In this document: positions 36,133 to 49,200 of the stretch, piece by piece | Numbering within the stretch: position 1 is the stretch's first letter | Layout: every line of letters begins with the position of its first letter | NCBI GenBank assembly: GCA_019925105.1 | Contig: JAHGAU010000019.1 | Span: 992,001 to 1,056,000 of the forward strand | Direction of reading: 5' to 3' | Origin: Niebla homalea | Taxonomy: Eukaryota > Ascomycota > Lecanoromycetes > Lecanorales > Ramalinaceae | Length of the DNA stretch: 64,000 nucleotides | Notes under the pieces: generated by a model | Database searches by the model: none | Seen by the model: the letters and a program-made list of their open reading frames with translations, nothing else | Told to the model about the DNA's origin: nothing | Position numbers and translations under genes: made by a program

Positions 36133-36753
36133 TAATTACGTGCTGAATAATGCAGAGAGATCCGCGCTACACCCGACTGGGCTACGGTTAAGCTTTACGG
36201 CTCTTACGGGCCTCGCTATATATACGGTATTTATGTATTATAAAAATATAAGTATATTTACCGAAGAAAATATTATTAAATACCTTTTAATTAATAAATT
36301 CACGGTAAAACTTATTAATAAATCTGCGACCTGCCTAGATTAAATATCCAAAAAAAAAAAGGAATTTATTTACTTGAACCGCTCGTAAATTACTTATTAA
36401 TATCCCGGAAAACTTATAAGCGCTTTAAGCGGTCTTAAACGGATAAAATAAAGTTAAAAATAAAAACGTTTAAAACGGTAAAATAATCGTTTTTATATTT
36501 TTATAATTTTCTTAAGTAAGCTTTCTTGATAACGGGTATACCGGTAACCCCCTTTATAAGCCGTAATATTCAACGTTTTTTAAAACGTTTTTTTAAAATA
36601 AATTTTAAATTCGGTTAATTTAAATAAAAATTACCCTTTAAGTTAATAATTTATCCTTTAAGGGGGGGGGGGGTAATTAAAGGGGGTAATTTTAAAAAAA
36701 CGTTAAGTTAGGAAAAAAAAAAGTAAGATTTATAAGTAAATAAGAAATTCATA
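36133..36753. other. AT-rich relic, no gene
   Basis: It includes a dispersed repeat (36372-36500) similar to 55655-55810, a poly-G run (about 36662-36672), and otherwise eroded sequence. Confidence 0.5.
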
Positions 36754-36904
36754 AGCAAGCCTACTCCGGGAAGCGGGACGGGATAGAACGGTTTTTTGAT
36801 TCACTTATCCTATCCCGCGTGGGACGGGATAAGGCTGAATCCCGTCCCATCCCATCCCTATCCCGGCGGGATGGGATCGGGATATGCTAAGATCCCGCTA
36901 AGAC

Positions 36905-37497
36905 GCGGGGTAATAAGGGTGCAGGTAAGGGTGGTAATAAGGGTGCAGGTAAAGGTGGGAGTGAGGGTGAGGTTATTAAGGGTGATGAGGGTGATAAGGG
37001 TGATGAGGGTGATGAGGGTAATGAGGGTGATAAGGGTGGTGAGGGTGGTAAGGGTGGTGAGGGTGGTGAGGGTGGTGAGGGTGGTGAGGGTGGTGAGGGT
37101 GGTGAAGGTCATGAGGGTGGTGAGGGTGGTGAAGGTTATGAGGGTGGTGAGGGTGGTGAGGGTGGTGAGGGTGGTGAGGGTGGTGAAGGTTATGAGGGTG
37201 GTAAGGGTGGTAAGGGTGGTGAGGGTGGTGAGGGTGGTGAGGGTGGTGAGGGTGGTGAGGGTGGTGAAGGTCATGAGGGTGGTGAGGGTGGTGAAGGTTA
37301 TGAGGGTGGTGAGGGTGGTGAGGGTGGTAAGGGTGGTGAGGGTGGTGAAGGTTATGAGGGTGGTAAGGGTGGTAAGGGTGGTGAGGGTGGTAAGGGTGGT
37401 TAGGGTGATGAGGGTGGTGAGGGCCGTGGTAAGGGTGCAGGTAAGGGTCGTGGTAACGGTGGTGGTAAGGGTGAAGGGGAGTGTAAAAGTGAGGGTA
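36905..37497 (+). repeat. G-rich 9-bp minisatellite (GGTGGTGAG-type)
   Basis: About 590 bp of GGTGGTGAG/GGTGGTAAG-type units with GGTGCAGGT and GGTTATGAG variants. The plus strand is almost free of C. The open frame over it (R-V-V repeats) is a by-product of the period being a multiple of three and is not a gene. Confidence 0.93.
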
Positions 37498-37503
37498 AAA
37501 AAA

Positions 37504-37630
37504 GGGGAATTATTATAAAGATTATTATAAATATTTTTTTGGTGGTTTATCGATAACCGAATTATGGTTTTTCCGGTTATCGATAAACCATTAAAAAATA
37601 TTTGTGATAATCTTTATAATAATTTACCCC
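37504..37630. repeat. Long hairpin inside TIR element copy 1
   Basis: Arms 37504-37558 and 37574-37630 are inverted copies around a ~15-base loop. They differ partly by transitions (TTATAA opposite TCACAA), as unequal RIP would give. Confidence 0.85.
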
Positions 37631-38215
37631 TTAATTTATTGTTTTGGCTAGGTTTTCCCTTATTTTATTCGTTACCGGGATCTTAATATATCCCGATCTT
37701 ATCCCGTTCTATCCCGTATTAATACGGGATGGGATTCTATTCACTTTATTCCGTCCTATCCCTATCCCGTCCTTATCCCGTCCCTATCCTATGGGATAAA
37801 TCCCGTCCCGCTTCCCGGAGTAAGCAAGCCGGATACTCGCGAGCGCTTAAAGGCCAGGCGAAAGGGGATATAAGCTTAACCTGCTTAACCTGCTCGCTTA
37901 AACCCGGAGTACTTATATGCTGGTTTATAAATTCATAAATAATCTTAATAATAATATTAAATTACCGGACTAACTTTATGTTTATTATATAATATATAGC
38001 CGCTTAAAACCCTTTTTAAAATTATAAAATCTTTTATAATCGGAAATACTTATCCGTTAACTTATAATTATCTTATTATCTGCGTAATCCGGATTATAAT
38101 ATAAAATACAATAAGTATTTTATCTTAATTAACTATATATATAATTTACGTTATGTAATTCTCCCGAGCTTATAATATATATTGAGTTATTATTTCTGAT
38201 TTTAAGCTAAATTAT

Positions 38216-38362
38216 TGTTGGTATATAGACCAAAAAGTATAATAATATATTAATAATAATTCTACCTAAATGCAGATAAGATCCTAAGGATTATCTGTCC
38301 TTTACGTCTAAAGAGTATTTTATATTTTTTAATGGTCCCGCGTATCCCTTATATATATAATA
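38216..38362. repeat. Left LTR of the outer element
   Basis: 147 bp, TGTTGGTATATAGACC start retained. The last CA has become TA. Confidence 0.7.
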
Positions 38363-39482
38363 AATATTATTAAAAAAGAAAAAAAGGTTATTATCTATAA
38401 TAACGCTTATTTTAATATATTAATATAGAATATTAAGACTTAATAAAAAGTTATGCTTTATATATCTTATATTCTTATATTAAAATCTTACTTAATTTTA
38501 CGGAAACGGTTATAATTACGCTTAAAACGGAGCGTATTAAGAGTATTAATAAATAATAAGGGTATTATTATAATAAATGCCGGTAATTACGATAGAGCAA
38601 TAATACCTTAAGTATAAAGTCTATTACGGCGGGTAACAACGACGTTATTGAATTCGGGATACGTAATATAAAATTTATATAATAAATTTAAATATAACTT
38701 TAATAACGGAAGATTACTATTATATTTTATACTTTAAGTAGCTTATTTAATTAAAGATCTGTTATCGTTTTTTTATAAATAATCTTTTTAATAACATACT
38801 TTTCTTTATTCTCGGAGTTAATAACGAGAGTAAGCGGTATATTACGGTTGGGTTATTTATTAAAAGGGTGTTTTACTGGGTTATTAATTGACTTAAGTAT
38901 ATTAATTAAAATAACCGGTATTATATTCATATTGCCGGGTATTTTAAACTTATATACGATATAATTAATTTTTTTAATAATAGAAAAACCGGCGCCTTAT
39001 CAATATAGGTTATATTTTTTAATACCGGGGTTATTATATTTATATTATAACTTTAAATAAAATGAATTATTAACATTAAATTAATTTAATTTATAACTTT
39101 AATTATACCGGAATTTAATTATTATCTATATATATTTTAACGCGTTTTATATTTCTTTACTGTTTTATAGCCGAAGTATATTATACTTAAAAGCTAAAGA
39201 GGTTATTTAAAGGTTTTAAAGGTCGCGGATATTTATATTACAGTAAAGTTTAATTAAAATAAATTTAATTATTATTAACATTAAATTATTTAAAATACCT
39301 TAAATATATAGAGTAATCCTTAGTTAACTATAATCCAGATACGTAATTATACAGTACCGTAATACGATTTTAACCGTTTAATTAATCCATTTAAATTAAT
39401 TGTTAATATAAAAATAATATACGTTAAATATAAGAATATAAGTTTTTTTCTCTATAAATATTAATTTCTAAAATGTAGAAAA

Positions 39483-39953
39483 TGTTACGATTGGTGCCAG
39501 GACCAAACTGCACATATACGAAACCGGGTTATTACCCAGGAGGGATAACGTAACGTTAAAGATGAAATACCAGTGAAACTATTAACGGTTTATAGGATCG
39601 GATTAAAACGGGAATAAGTATATAAATAAAAGTAACTCGGAGTCTTATAAAATCGGTACATAAATGGAACGAATATATAAGTAAAAATAACTTAAAGGTT
39701 TATAAACTCGTTAAATAAGTAAAATAAATATATAAGTATATTAAGTAAAAAGGACTGTATAGAATACTATTTTTACTTTAAAGTTTAAATTTCCCTATAT
39801 TTAATAATATCTTTAAACTAAAAGTATTAAATTCAAAGTAAAGTAAATTAAGATTATATTTATTTAACGTTACGCTTATATATTCCATTTCTATAAAAAT
39901 TAACTTACCCCTTTAAGATTAATTATAATTAAGTAACCTTAAAATCCGTAATA
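39483..39953 (+). repeat. 5' LTR of Gypsy 1
   Basis: 471 bp. The first ~130 bases keep CpA/TpG; the end CAACA has become TAATA. Confidence 0.82.
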
Positions 39954-42689
39954 TATTAATTACCCTTAAAAATGAATTAATTAAGCGTTAGCCGATTAAA
40001 TAAAATACGTCGCCCTATAAATACGGAAGGAAATAGGAATAAACGTTTTAAGCCGGATCTTTATTATAAAGAATAAAATAAGTTTAATAATCAATTTTTA
40101 TAATATAATCTATATTTTTATTTAAATAATAAGATCGTTATTAATAAAAATAAAGTATTAATAATAATACTATATATAGAAGGTAAAGTATTAATATAAA
40201 TTATTATAAACCTTTAAGATTATTTAAAAGGATATACGGATAATAAAATTATAACGTAAATAAAGAACTATATAGTATTTAAGCAACGTATAAAACGTAT
40301 ATTCAGATTAATTAATGAAAGTTTTATCGTTAAGGGAGTTATTTAATAATTGGAATAAATTAAGTTAATAACAGATTACGTAATTACATTTTAATATTAC
40401 GTTACGTAAATAAAGTAGAATAATAAAAGATAAATATTTATATTCCGAAAAGGTTTAAAAGATAACGTTTAAGATAAATTAAGATAGTATATAAGAGTTC
40501 TTAATAATATCGGAATTCTTATAAAAGTATTTATTAAGTTAAATAATAAGTTTTATTAATATAATATTTAGAAATAAGAAAGTTAAAATGAATTTACGGG
40601 ATAAATTATATAAGGAAGTTATTTTAAAAGAAACTTTAAACGTTATAATTTATAAAGAAAGAAATTGTAAGGTAACCTTATAAAGCTAAATATATTAATA
40701 TTATAAAATAAAGGTTAAGGACGTAAGCTTAATAATAAAAAGTATTAATTTTATAAGAAAGAAGGATACTTAATAGGGAATTATTAATCAAAAAAAAAGG
40801 TATAACGATTATAATTAAATGTAATAAATATACTTCCAGAGAATACTATTCAATTAAAAAAGAATAATAAGGAGGAATTTTCATTTTAAAATGAAATAAA
40901 ATCCAAAAAAGAGAAAAAAAATAATAATAAAAAGTAAAGAATTAAAAGCAGTATTAAAAGTAAATTATAATATACCGGGAAACTATAATATAACGGAAAG
41001 ATTAAAAAAAACTTATAAAAAGATGATATCGTAATTTAAAATTATAAAAATAACCGTTAAATATATAAAAATAATATAAAATAGGTCTAAAAAATCAGGA
41101 TTATAAGCTATTATATTAAATTAAATGCTATGAAGATTATTATAATTAATATAAAAAAGATTAATTAAATAAATAATTACTTGAGAAGGTTAAATAATTA
41201 TAATATTTATTACCTTAATAAAATATATATAGGAATAATAAATACTTAAATTATTTATAAGATAAAAGAATAAACTATTATTTCCTTAAATATAGAAAAA
41301 ATTAATAGAAATAATTTAAATAAATTAACTTTATAAATGTAAATCGATATTATTAAAGTTATTATATGGAAGAGGATTAAAAGAAGTAATGGGATTTATT
41401 ATATAATAAAAATACTAAGTAAAATATTATAATAATTACCAATAAGAAAAGAACGACTTTAATTATTAAGCTATAGTATTATTTAAAATTAATATAATAA
41501 ATAATACGTATAAGAACCGGAATTATAAACGTTACTTAATAAGATAGTTAAGTATTAATAATATATTAATTATTACTTTAATTAATATTAAAGTACTAAG
41601 AAGTTATATATTTAATAACGTAATATAAAAAACAGAAGTAACGATATAAATGAAGAGAGAATTATATTTATTAATAGGAATTACCGGGAAAAAAATACTG
41701 GGAATAACTTATATTATTAAAACGATTATATTTATATAATTAATATATATAACTTAATAATACCGCGATATACTTTTACTTAATATCCTTAAATTAACTA
41801 CTTATAACGTTATATTAAGAATACTTAAATTAAGAAAATATAATTTAATTATTAATTAAAAAATTAAATAATTATAATTTAAAAATAATATAATTAATAA
41901 CGCTTAAACACTTAAGGAGACTTATAAAGAATTTATAAATAAGGATACTATCTTATTATATATAGAATTATATACGATTAAAAATTTAATAACGGAATAA
42001 GTAAATATAATATTTACTTTAATAGGATTAAGAATAAGGTTATTTAATTATAAAGCTAAAAGTACAGAAGGAATTAATAAACCTTTAATTTTAAAAGAAT
42101 AACAATAATAATTATGTTTTTAAAAAAAGGTTTACCGGAAGAAACCTTATTAAAATATGAACCGTAAGATTATAAGATATTATTACTTAAAGGGAAAAAC
42201 TTAATATTTAGACTTATGGATTACTTCTTAAAGAAAGAACTTAAGGCTTTAAATAAGTATTTAAAAAAAATTGATAAAGGGATTTATAAAATCATCGTCG
42301 TTATTAATAGGATATTATATCTTATTTATTTTAAAGAAAGATGGAGAATTAAGGATATATATAGATTATAAAAAGTTAAACGTAATTAATATTAAGAACC
42401 GATACCCGCTATTAAACGTAAATAAAATAAAAACTTAAATTACAGGAATAAAATTCTTTATATATTGGATTAACGAAGAATATATAATTTAATAAGAATA
42501 AAAAAAGGAGAAAAATAAAAAAATAACCTTTAAAACTTAAGGAGGATTATTTAAATATTTAATTATACCATTTGGACCTATTAATATACCCGCTATATAT
42601 TAAATATTAATAAATAACGTATTAAGGAATTAATCCGATATATATATAATTATACATATAAATAATATATTAATTTATTTAAGAACTTT

Positions 42690-42832
42690 TGTTAGCCGGT
42701 GTGCACCCCGCAGGGGTGGCCTACCGGGCCTAATACCCCTTATATGGTAATAGCGGCTTACCCTTAAGCGCTATTACCTGTCCAGGTTAGCTACTTTTGC
42801 CCTTGGTGGCCGAGTGGTTATCCGTCCTAATA
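42690..42832. mobile_element. 143-bp solo-LTR-like insertion in Gypsy 1 RT
   Basis: It starts TGTTAGCC, ends CCTAATA, and is flanked by ACTTT (42685-42689 and 42833-42837). Removing it and one ACTTT restores the RT frame. It is GC-rich in an AT-rich surrounding, so it is either younger than the RIP or too short to be affected. It contains GTGGCCGAGTGG, a tRNA A-box look-alike. Confidence 0.8.
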
Positions 42833-44141
42833 ACTTTGGAAGATTATAAAAAAGATATTATAACTATATTATAATGCCTTATAAAGGTAAAATTAAAGTT
42901 AAAACCGGAAAATTAAAAATTTTGTTAAATAAGTATAAAATTCTTAAAATATATCGTTATTATTAGGGGAATTAAATTAAATTAAATAAAAGTATGAAGT
43001 TTATTAAACTAATTAATATTAAAAAACGTAAAGGAATCATAGTCCTTCTTAAATATTATTAACTTTAATTAACGATTTATTGAAAGGTTCTCGGAAATAG
43101 TTTTATCCTTAATAAAACTTATAAAGAAAAATACCTTATATAAATAAAAAAAAAGAATAATAAAAAACGTTTTAACAATTAAAGGAAACCTAAATATAGA
43201 TACTTATATTATAAATATTTTAACTTAAAAAAGTAATCAAGATTAAAATAAACGTATTAAATATAATAATAAAAGTTTACTTATTATAAAAATATAATAA
43301 GGTATAAAAACCCGTATTATATTATTCTAAAAAAAATAACGGATACGGAATAAAATTACAATATATATAATAAGGAGCTATTAAAAATAATATTAACTTT
43401 CTAATAATAAAATGTATATATTAAAAGGGTAAAAAATATTAAAGTATTTATAAATTATTAGAATTTAATCTATTTTATCATTATAAAATAATTAAATAAA
43501 GAATACGTATAATAATTAAAATTATTAAGATAATATAAGTTTGAAATAACTTTTTTATTAGGAAAAAACTATTAAGTAATAAATAACTTAAGTAAAAAGC
43601 CGGATCTATATAAATAAAGGAATAATAATAATATAATAATATTAAAAGTTAATAATGATAAAACCCTTAAATTAAGTAATATAAATATAATCGGAATATA
43701 CACGGAGTAAAACCTATTAAAGGAACGTTGAAGAGGCTATTAAGGCGATATAAAAGTTAAATAATAAATTAGAGAATAAAAAAAAACATTATTAACATAT
43801 AAGAAAGGATAATATATATTAAATAATAAGTTAAACGACTTAATAAAAGTATATTACAATAACCCTAAATATAAGTATTTTGAAGTTATAAAAATATAGG
43901 AAATAATAACAAGATATTAGGTATTATTAAAAACAATAAGAATTATTAAAAAATACGTTAAAGAGTACCCGTTAGATTAAAAAAATAAAGTAAAAGATTA
44001 TTGAAAATATAAATATCTATAAAAGATATAATTATTTAGGTTTCTATAAGGATTGTTAATAATAAGTTTTATTCTAAAATTATTAAGATTATAAAGGTTT
44101 ACGATAAAAGAAATATATAATATTATTTTAATAATAATCAA

Positions 44142-44663
44142 AAAATATATAAAATATATAAAATATATAAAATATATAAAATATATAAAATATATAAAAT
44201 ATATAAAATATATAAAATATATAAAATATATAAAATATATAAAATATATAAAATATATAAAATATATAAAATATATAAAATATATAAAATATATAAAATA
44301 TATAAAATATATAAAATATATAAAATATATAAAATATATAAAATATATAAAATATATAAAATATATAAAATATATAAAATATATAAAATATATAAAATAT
44401 ATAAAATATATAAAATATATAAAATATATAAAATATATAAAATATATAAAATATATAAAATATATAAAATATATAAAATATATAAAATATATAAAATATA
44501 TAAAATATATAAAATATATAAAATATATAAAATATATAAAATATATAAAATATATAAAATATATAAAATATATAAAATATATAAAATATATAAAATATAT
44601 AAAATACATAAAATATATAAAATATATAAAATATATAAAATATATAAAATATATAAAATATAT
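44142..44663. repeat. 58 tandem copies of a 9-bp unit (AAAATATAT)
   Basis: 522 bp, period 9, one variant unit only (number 52, AAAATACAT at 44601-44609). It lies inside the integrase region of Gypsy 1. The open minus-strand frames over it (Y-F-I repeats) are artefacts. Confidence 0.97.
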
Positions 44664-45883
44664 AATATATAACTTTTACCTTATTTAAAAAAGAATATAA
44701 TATAATAAAAATAATATATTTATTTTTCAATAAAGTTATTAAAATAAAACAATTTCTAAACGAAATTGTCTTAAATAAAGGTAAATTATTTATATTAACG
44801 TATTAAAAAATGATAACGGAAGAAATAAATATTAAAGTAAAGTTATTTATAACTTATTACCCGTAAATAACTAATAAAACGGAATAAATAAATCGGATAT
44901 TAAAAATAAATTTATAATATTATATTAATAATTAATAAAGCAATTAAATAATATTATTACTTATAATAGAGTTTACGATAAACAATTTTATATTAATAGT
45001 TATAGGAATTACTTTATTTTCTATTAATTATAAAAGATACCTAAGGATAATGGAAGAATTATAATTTAATCCTATAGTGGATAAAGCTTAAAAACCGTAT
45101 ATTAAAATATTTAAAATTAACTTAAGAAAATATAAATAAGAATAATAAACTATCAGAATTATAAACGTATAAAAGGATTTTAATTAAAAAAGGGGGATAA
45201 AGTATAATTATATATAAAAAACCTTAAAATTAAAAGCTTAAGTAAAAAGCTTAACCATAAAAAAATCAGCTTATTTATAATTAAAATAATTAAAGGATTA
45301 ATTGATTATGAATTAGAATTACCAAGGAACGTTAAGATATACTTAATATTTTATATATTGTTATTAAAAAAAAATAAAAAAAGGTTAATAATAAGTATTT
45401 TATAATATAAAAATATAGAAAATATTCTATTTAAAATTATTAAAATCCTGGATTAAAAAGAAGATTAGTACTTAATTAAACAAAAAGGATATTTAAACTT
45501 AAAAATACTTAAAAACCAGAGTATTATTTTATATTAGATTTTATAAAATTATTAAGAAAGTTTTATTAATAACGCTAGCTAAAAAAAAAAATTAAAGAAT
45601 TACGATTTAAAAAAATAAAAAAAAATATTATTAATAAAGGCTTTATTATTAATAAAAGAATTAAAAGCGTCGGAAATATTTGAAGATTATTAAGTTTTAA
45701 TTATTTTTGATTCTTTAAGATTAAATAGATTATAACTGATTATATTTTCTTTATAATTATATAAAAAAGCCTTTTATTATTTTAAATGCTTAATTTTAAG
45801 ATGAATTAGTCTTTTAATTATATAAATTATTCTCTTATTTTCCTTCATAAAAAGAATTTTGAAAATTAGCTTTTTACGCTTTT

Positions 45884-46216
45884 TGTTAGCAGCTAGCGCC
45901 ATCTCTGCGCCGGCGCCACAGTGGTACGCCATATTGCTACGCTAAGGTAGGCTGAAGGGCCTTGGTAAAGGGCCTTGGTAACGGCCTTAATATGCGTTAT
46001 TTATAAGTTATAGTTTAACCGGCGTAAAGCGGGGTAATTATTACCTTTACCTTAAGTAAAGGTTATACTTTAATTCTTTTTAAATTCTTAAAGAATTAAT
46101 TTTATTATTAATTTACTTATTAACGTAAAGTTTAAGTTTTTAAATTATAATATTACGTTTTCTATACTTACCTTTATTAATCCCGCCAGCGTACTATTAA
46201 TAGTATTAATTTAATA
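45884..46216 (+). repeat. 5' LTR of Gypsy 2
   Basis: 333 bp. The first ~120 bases keep GC and CpA; the last part is strongly mutated and ends TTTAATA instead of TCTAACA. Confidence 0.92.
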
Positions 46217-46249
46217 TTTTAATTTTTCTTCCCTTTTAAGGAAAAGGCC

Positions 46250-49200
46250 TAACGTTACCGTCGTAATAAATATTCGATTAACTTAATGAACCTTAGAATA
46301 AAAAGGTAATATTTACTTTTTAATTAAGAACCCCTTTATTATTATTAAGCAGATTATAACGGTAAAATACCGCTATAATATTGCGGCTTAATAAGCTTAA
46401 CTTCTAAAATTATAGTTTAAAGTTAACCGACTTAAAACCGAGAATTATATTTATTAAAAATATATATTTAACCACGTTAATACGTAATATAAAGGTTTAC
46501 GTTCCGGGACTATTCTCCGTATTAACCTTATTATAGAACTTTATATTAATAACGCGCCGTTAATAATATTTACTTTATTTTATAAAAATAAGTTTTTTTA
46601 TCCAGAAAAGCTTAAGCTTTATTAAAATAAGTTTAAGGGTAAATATTAAACTTAATTTATTAATTTAAAAAGGCAATTTATACTTTATCCTAAGTACTTT
46701 TTTTATTAAAAGAAAAAAGGTAATTTTTTATTTAAGGTCTATTTCTTATAAAATTTATAATTTACCGGATAAAGAAATTAGTAAAATAAATTATTACGAA
46801 CTTAAAAATAAATTCTTAAACTTAATAATTAATCTGGAGAACCGCTGGCTTTTTTACTATAAGCGTTTTAAGGATATTAAGTAATACCTTAATTAAAAGA
46901 TAACGTAATTCCGTAATATTTTAAAGATTATAAAAAAGGATTTATTAAGATTATTTAAAAAATTTTATACTTGAATATTCTTTATAAAGTTTTTATTTAA
47001 GTTTAAAATTAAAATCATCGTAATTAATAATATATTAAGGACCCGGAACGATATCGTAACGGCGGCGATTATATAGGAAAATAACCTAAAGCGTATTATT
47101 AATAATAATTAAAGAATTAATAAAAGTAAATCCCTTGAAAATAAGGTATTTAAACCTAATTTTAACGGCTTAAAGTTAATACGTATTTATATTAAAAATA
47201 ATTTTTACGGTTAAAAATATAAGGTTATACTTAAAACTTTTAACGTTATCCTTAAAATAAATAAGAACGTTAAATATTATATATATTACGGGAAAAACCA
47301 TTATATATCTGATTACTTTATTATTTTATAGAATAAGGTTTTAATAATAATAATAAAATCCCGTAAAAAGGGTAATATATTGAAAAACAATAAAGCTCCG
47401 GCGGTATTTTAGGGTCGGAATTAATAAAAAGATAATTAAAGGTATACCTTATTTTTATTATTAAGGGCTAAACGAGTTTTTAGGATAATCCTTAATTATT
47501 AAGTATATTAATTAATATTAAAGCTTAAATAAATTTAATTTTATAAGTATATACGGTTTAGTAAAATCATAGTTAATTTTCGTTATTTTACCGTAAGTGG
47601 CTTTTCTTAATAATAAATAAATCTTTTATTATAATATTTATTAATTATAATATTATTTAATTAATAATTAAAAATAATAGAAATAATATAAAATACTTTT
47701 TTACGTTATTAATTAAAAAGGTTTAAACGTAATCCTTAATTTATTAGCCTTACGTACCCTATAAATAATAATCGATCCAACAATAAATAAGTAATGCTTT
47801 AAAGTTAATTTTCATAAGTTATAGATTAATAACGTTAATAATTTCGGTTAAAGTTTAACGGAGATTAATAAGGTCTTTATAATCATTTATATAAGCATAA
47901 TAATAAAACGCTTAAAAGTACCGTAAATCTTTTAAAGTAATTTAATGCGTATAAATATTATAAAGGACTTTATTAGCCGGAATATTCCGAGGGAATTAAG
48001 TAAGTATATAAATATCTTTTTTAATAATATAATTAATACTTTATTTAAATTAAAATAAAAAGATTACGTTATTAATTTAAATAATAAAAAGCTATTATAT
48101 AATTTTTTATATAATTTATCTTAAATAAAGTTAACGGAATTCTAATAATATTTAAAGGATATTATAATTTAAAGTTAGATTCATTATTTAACGTCGTTTA
48201 TAAACGCCTTAATTTTTTTTATACTTAAAAAGGACGGCAGCCTTTATTTTTATATTGATTATTATAGGTTAAATATAATTATAATTAAAAATCAATACTT
48301 ATTATTTTTAATTACCGAGATCTTTAACCGGTTAAATAATTTTAAACGGTTTATTAAGTTAGACTTTAAGGATACTTATTACCGGTTACGGATTAAGTCC
48401 GGCGATAAATAGAAAACGGCATTCCGTATACGTTATAGTTACTTTAAGTATTTCGTTATACCGTTTAAGTTAATTAACGTCCCGGCGACCTTTTAAACTT
48501 ATATTAATTATACCCTTATTAACCTTATTAATATATCTTATATAATTTATTTAAATAATATTTTAATATTTAATAAAAATCCGGCGGACTATTAACGTTA
48601 TATTTAATAAATTCTTAAGCGCCTTCGTTAATTCTAGTTTTATATTAACTTTTAAAAGTATTAATTTAATATTATTTAAATAAAGTTCTTAAAGTTTATT
48701 ATTTTTATTAAAGGGATTTAAATAGACCAGGAACGTATTTAAATTATTAAGGATTAACCTACCTTAAAAACCTACCGGGAAGTATAGGTTTTTTTAAACT
48801 TTATAAATTTTTATTACCATTTTATTTATGAATATTTAAGGATAATTAAGCTTTTAATTAATCTACTTAAGGATAATAAAAAAAAGAAGAAAACTAACTT
48901 ATTAAAGTAAAATAATACGGTTAATACAGCGTTCCGCCGGTTCCGTAAAATATTTATTAACGCGTTATTACTCCGTTATTTTAACTTAGAACGGGGGGTA
49001 TAAATAAAAACCGATGTATTTAACTTTATTATCGTAGGTATCTTATTTTAATAATTTAAGGAAAGTTATTAATGCTTAATTATATATTGGTCCAGGAAAA
49101 TAACCCCTATTAAATAAAATTATAAAATGTATAATTAAGAGCCCCTTATTATTATTATAGCGTTTAAGTAATAACGGCATTATTTAAAAGGGAGCCTTAA

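Larger units (their letters stand above)
36762..37822. mobile_element. Non-autonomous TIR element, copy 1 (8-bp target duplication)
   Basis: The ends form a perfect 23-bp inverted repeat starting TACTCCGGGAAGCGGGAC. The target duplication AGCAAGCC is present at 36754-36761 and 37823-37830. Eight bases fits hAT-type (or Merlin/P-type) insertion. Subterminal zones are rich in GGGAT/ATCCC units in both orientations. The interior has no transposase; it holds a G-rich minisatellite and a hairpin. A second copy is at 49586-50017. Confidence 0.88.
42290..45100 (+). pseudogene. Gypsy 1 pol relic (RT-RNase H-integrase)
   Basis: RT reads K-D-G-E-L-R-I-Y-I-D-Y-K-K-L-N from 42337 and P-F-G-P-I-N-I-P-A near 42570-42600. 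The catalytic Y-x-D-D is H-I-N-N. The frame is cut by a 143-bp insertion at 42690 and resumes L-E-D-Y-K-K-D. RNase H-end F-E-I-T-F-L-L-G-K near 43535-43565 precedes integrase: Y-N-I-I-L-I-I-I-K-K-Y-I-K-Y leads into a 58-unit repeat array, and F-L-N-E-I-V-L-N-K-G resumes after it. Confidence 0.85.

Noticed and set aside
36905..37497. CRISPR array or telomere repeat
   Set aside because: There are no spacers, the unit is 9 bp, and it is not TTAGGG; the host is a fungus.
36796..37518. A 240-residue R-V-V repeat protein and its minus-strand T-L-T counterpart
   Set aside because: The 9-bp minisatellite has no stop in several frames; there is no gene context.
42800..42825. tRNA gene (A-box-like GTGGCCGAGTGG)
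   Set aside because: No B box, anticodon arm or acceptor pairing; it lies at the end of a 143-bp insertion.
43998..44730. Two overlapping ~200-residue minus-strand proteins made of Y-F-I/F-Y-I repeats
   Set aside because: They are translations of a 9-bp AT array inside a dead integrase.
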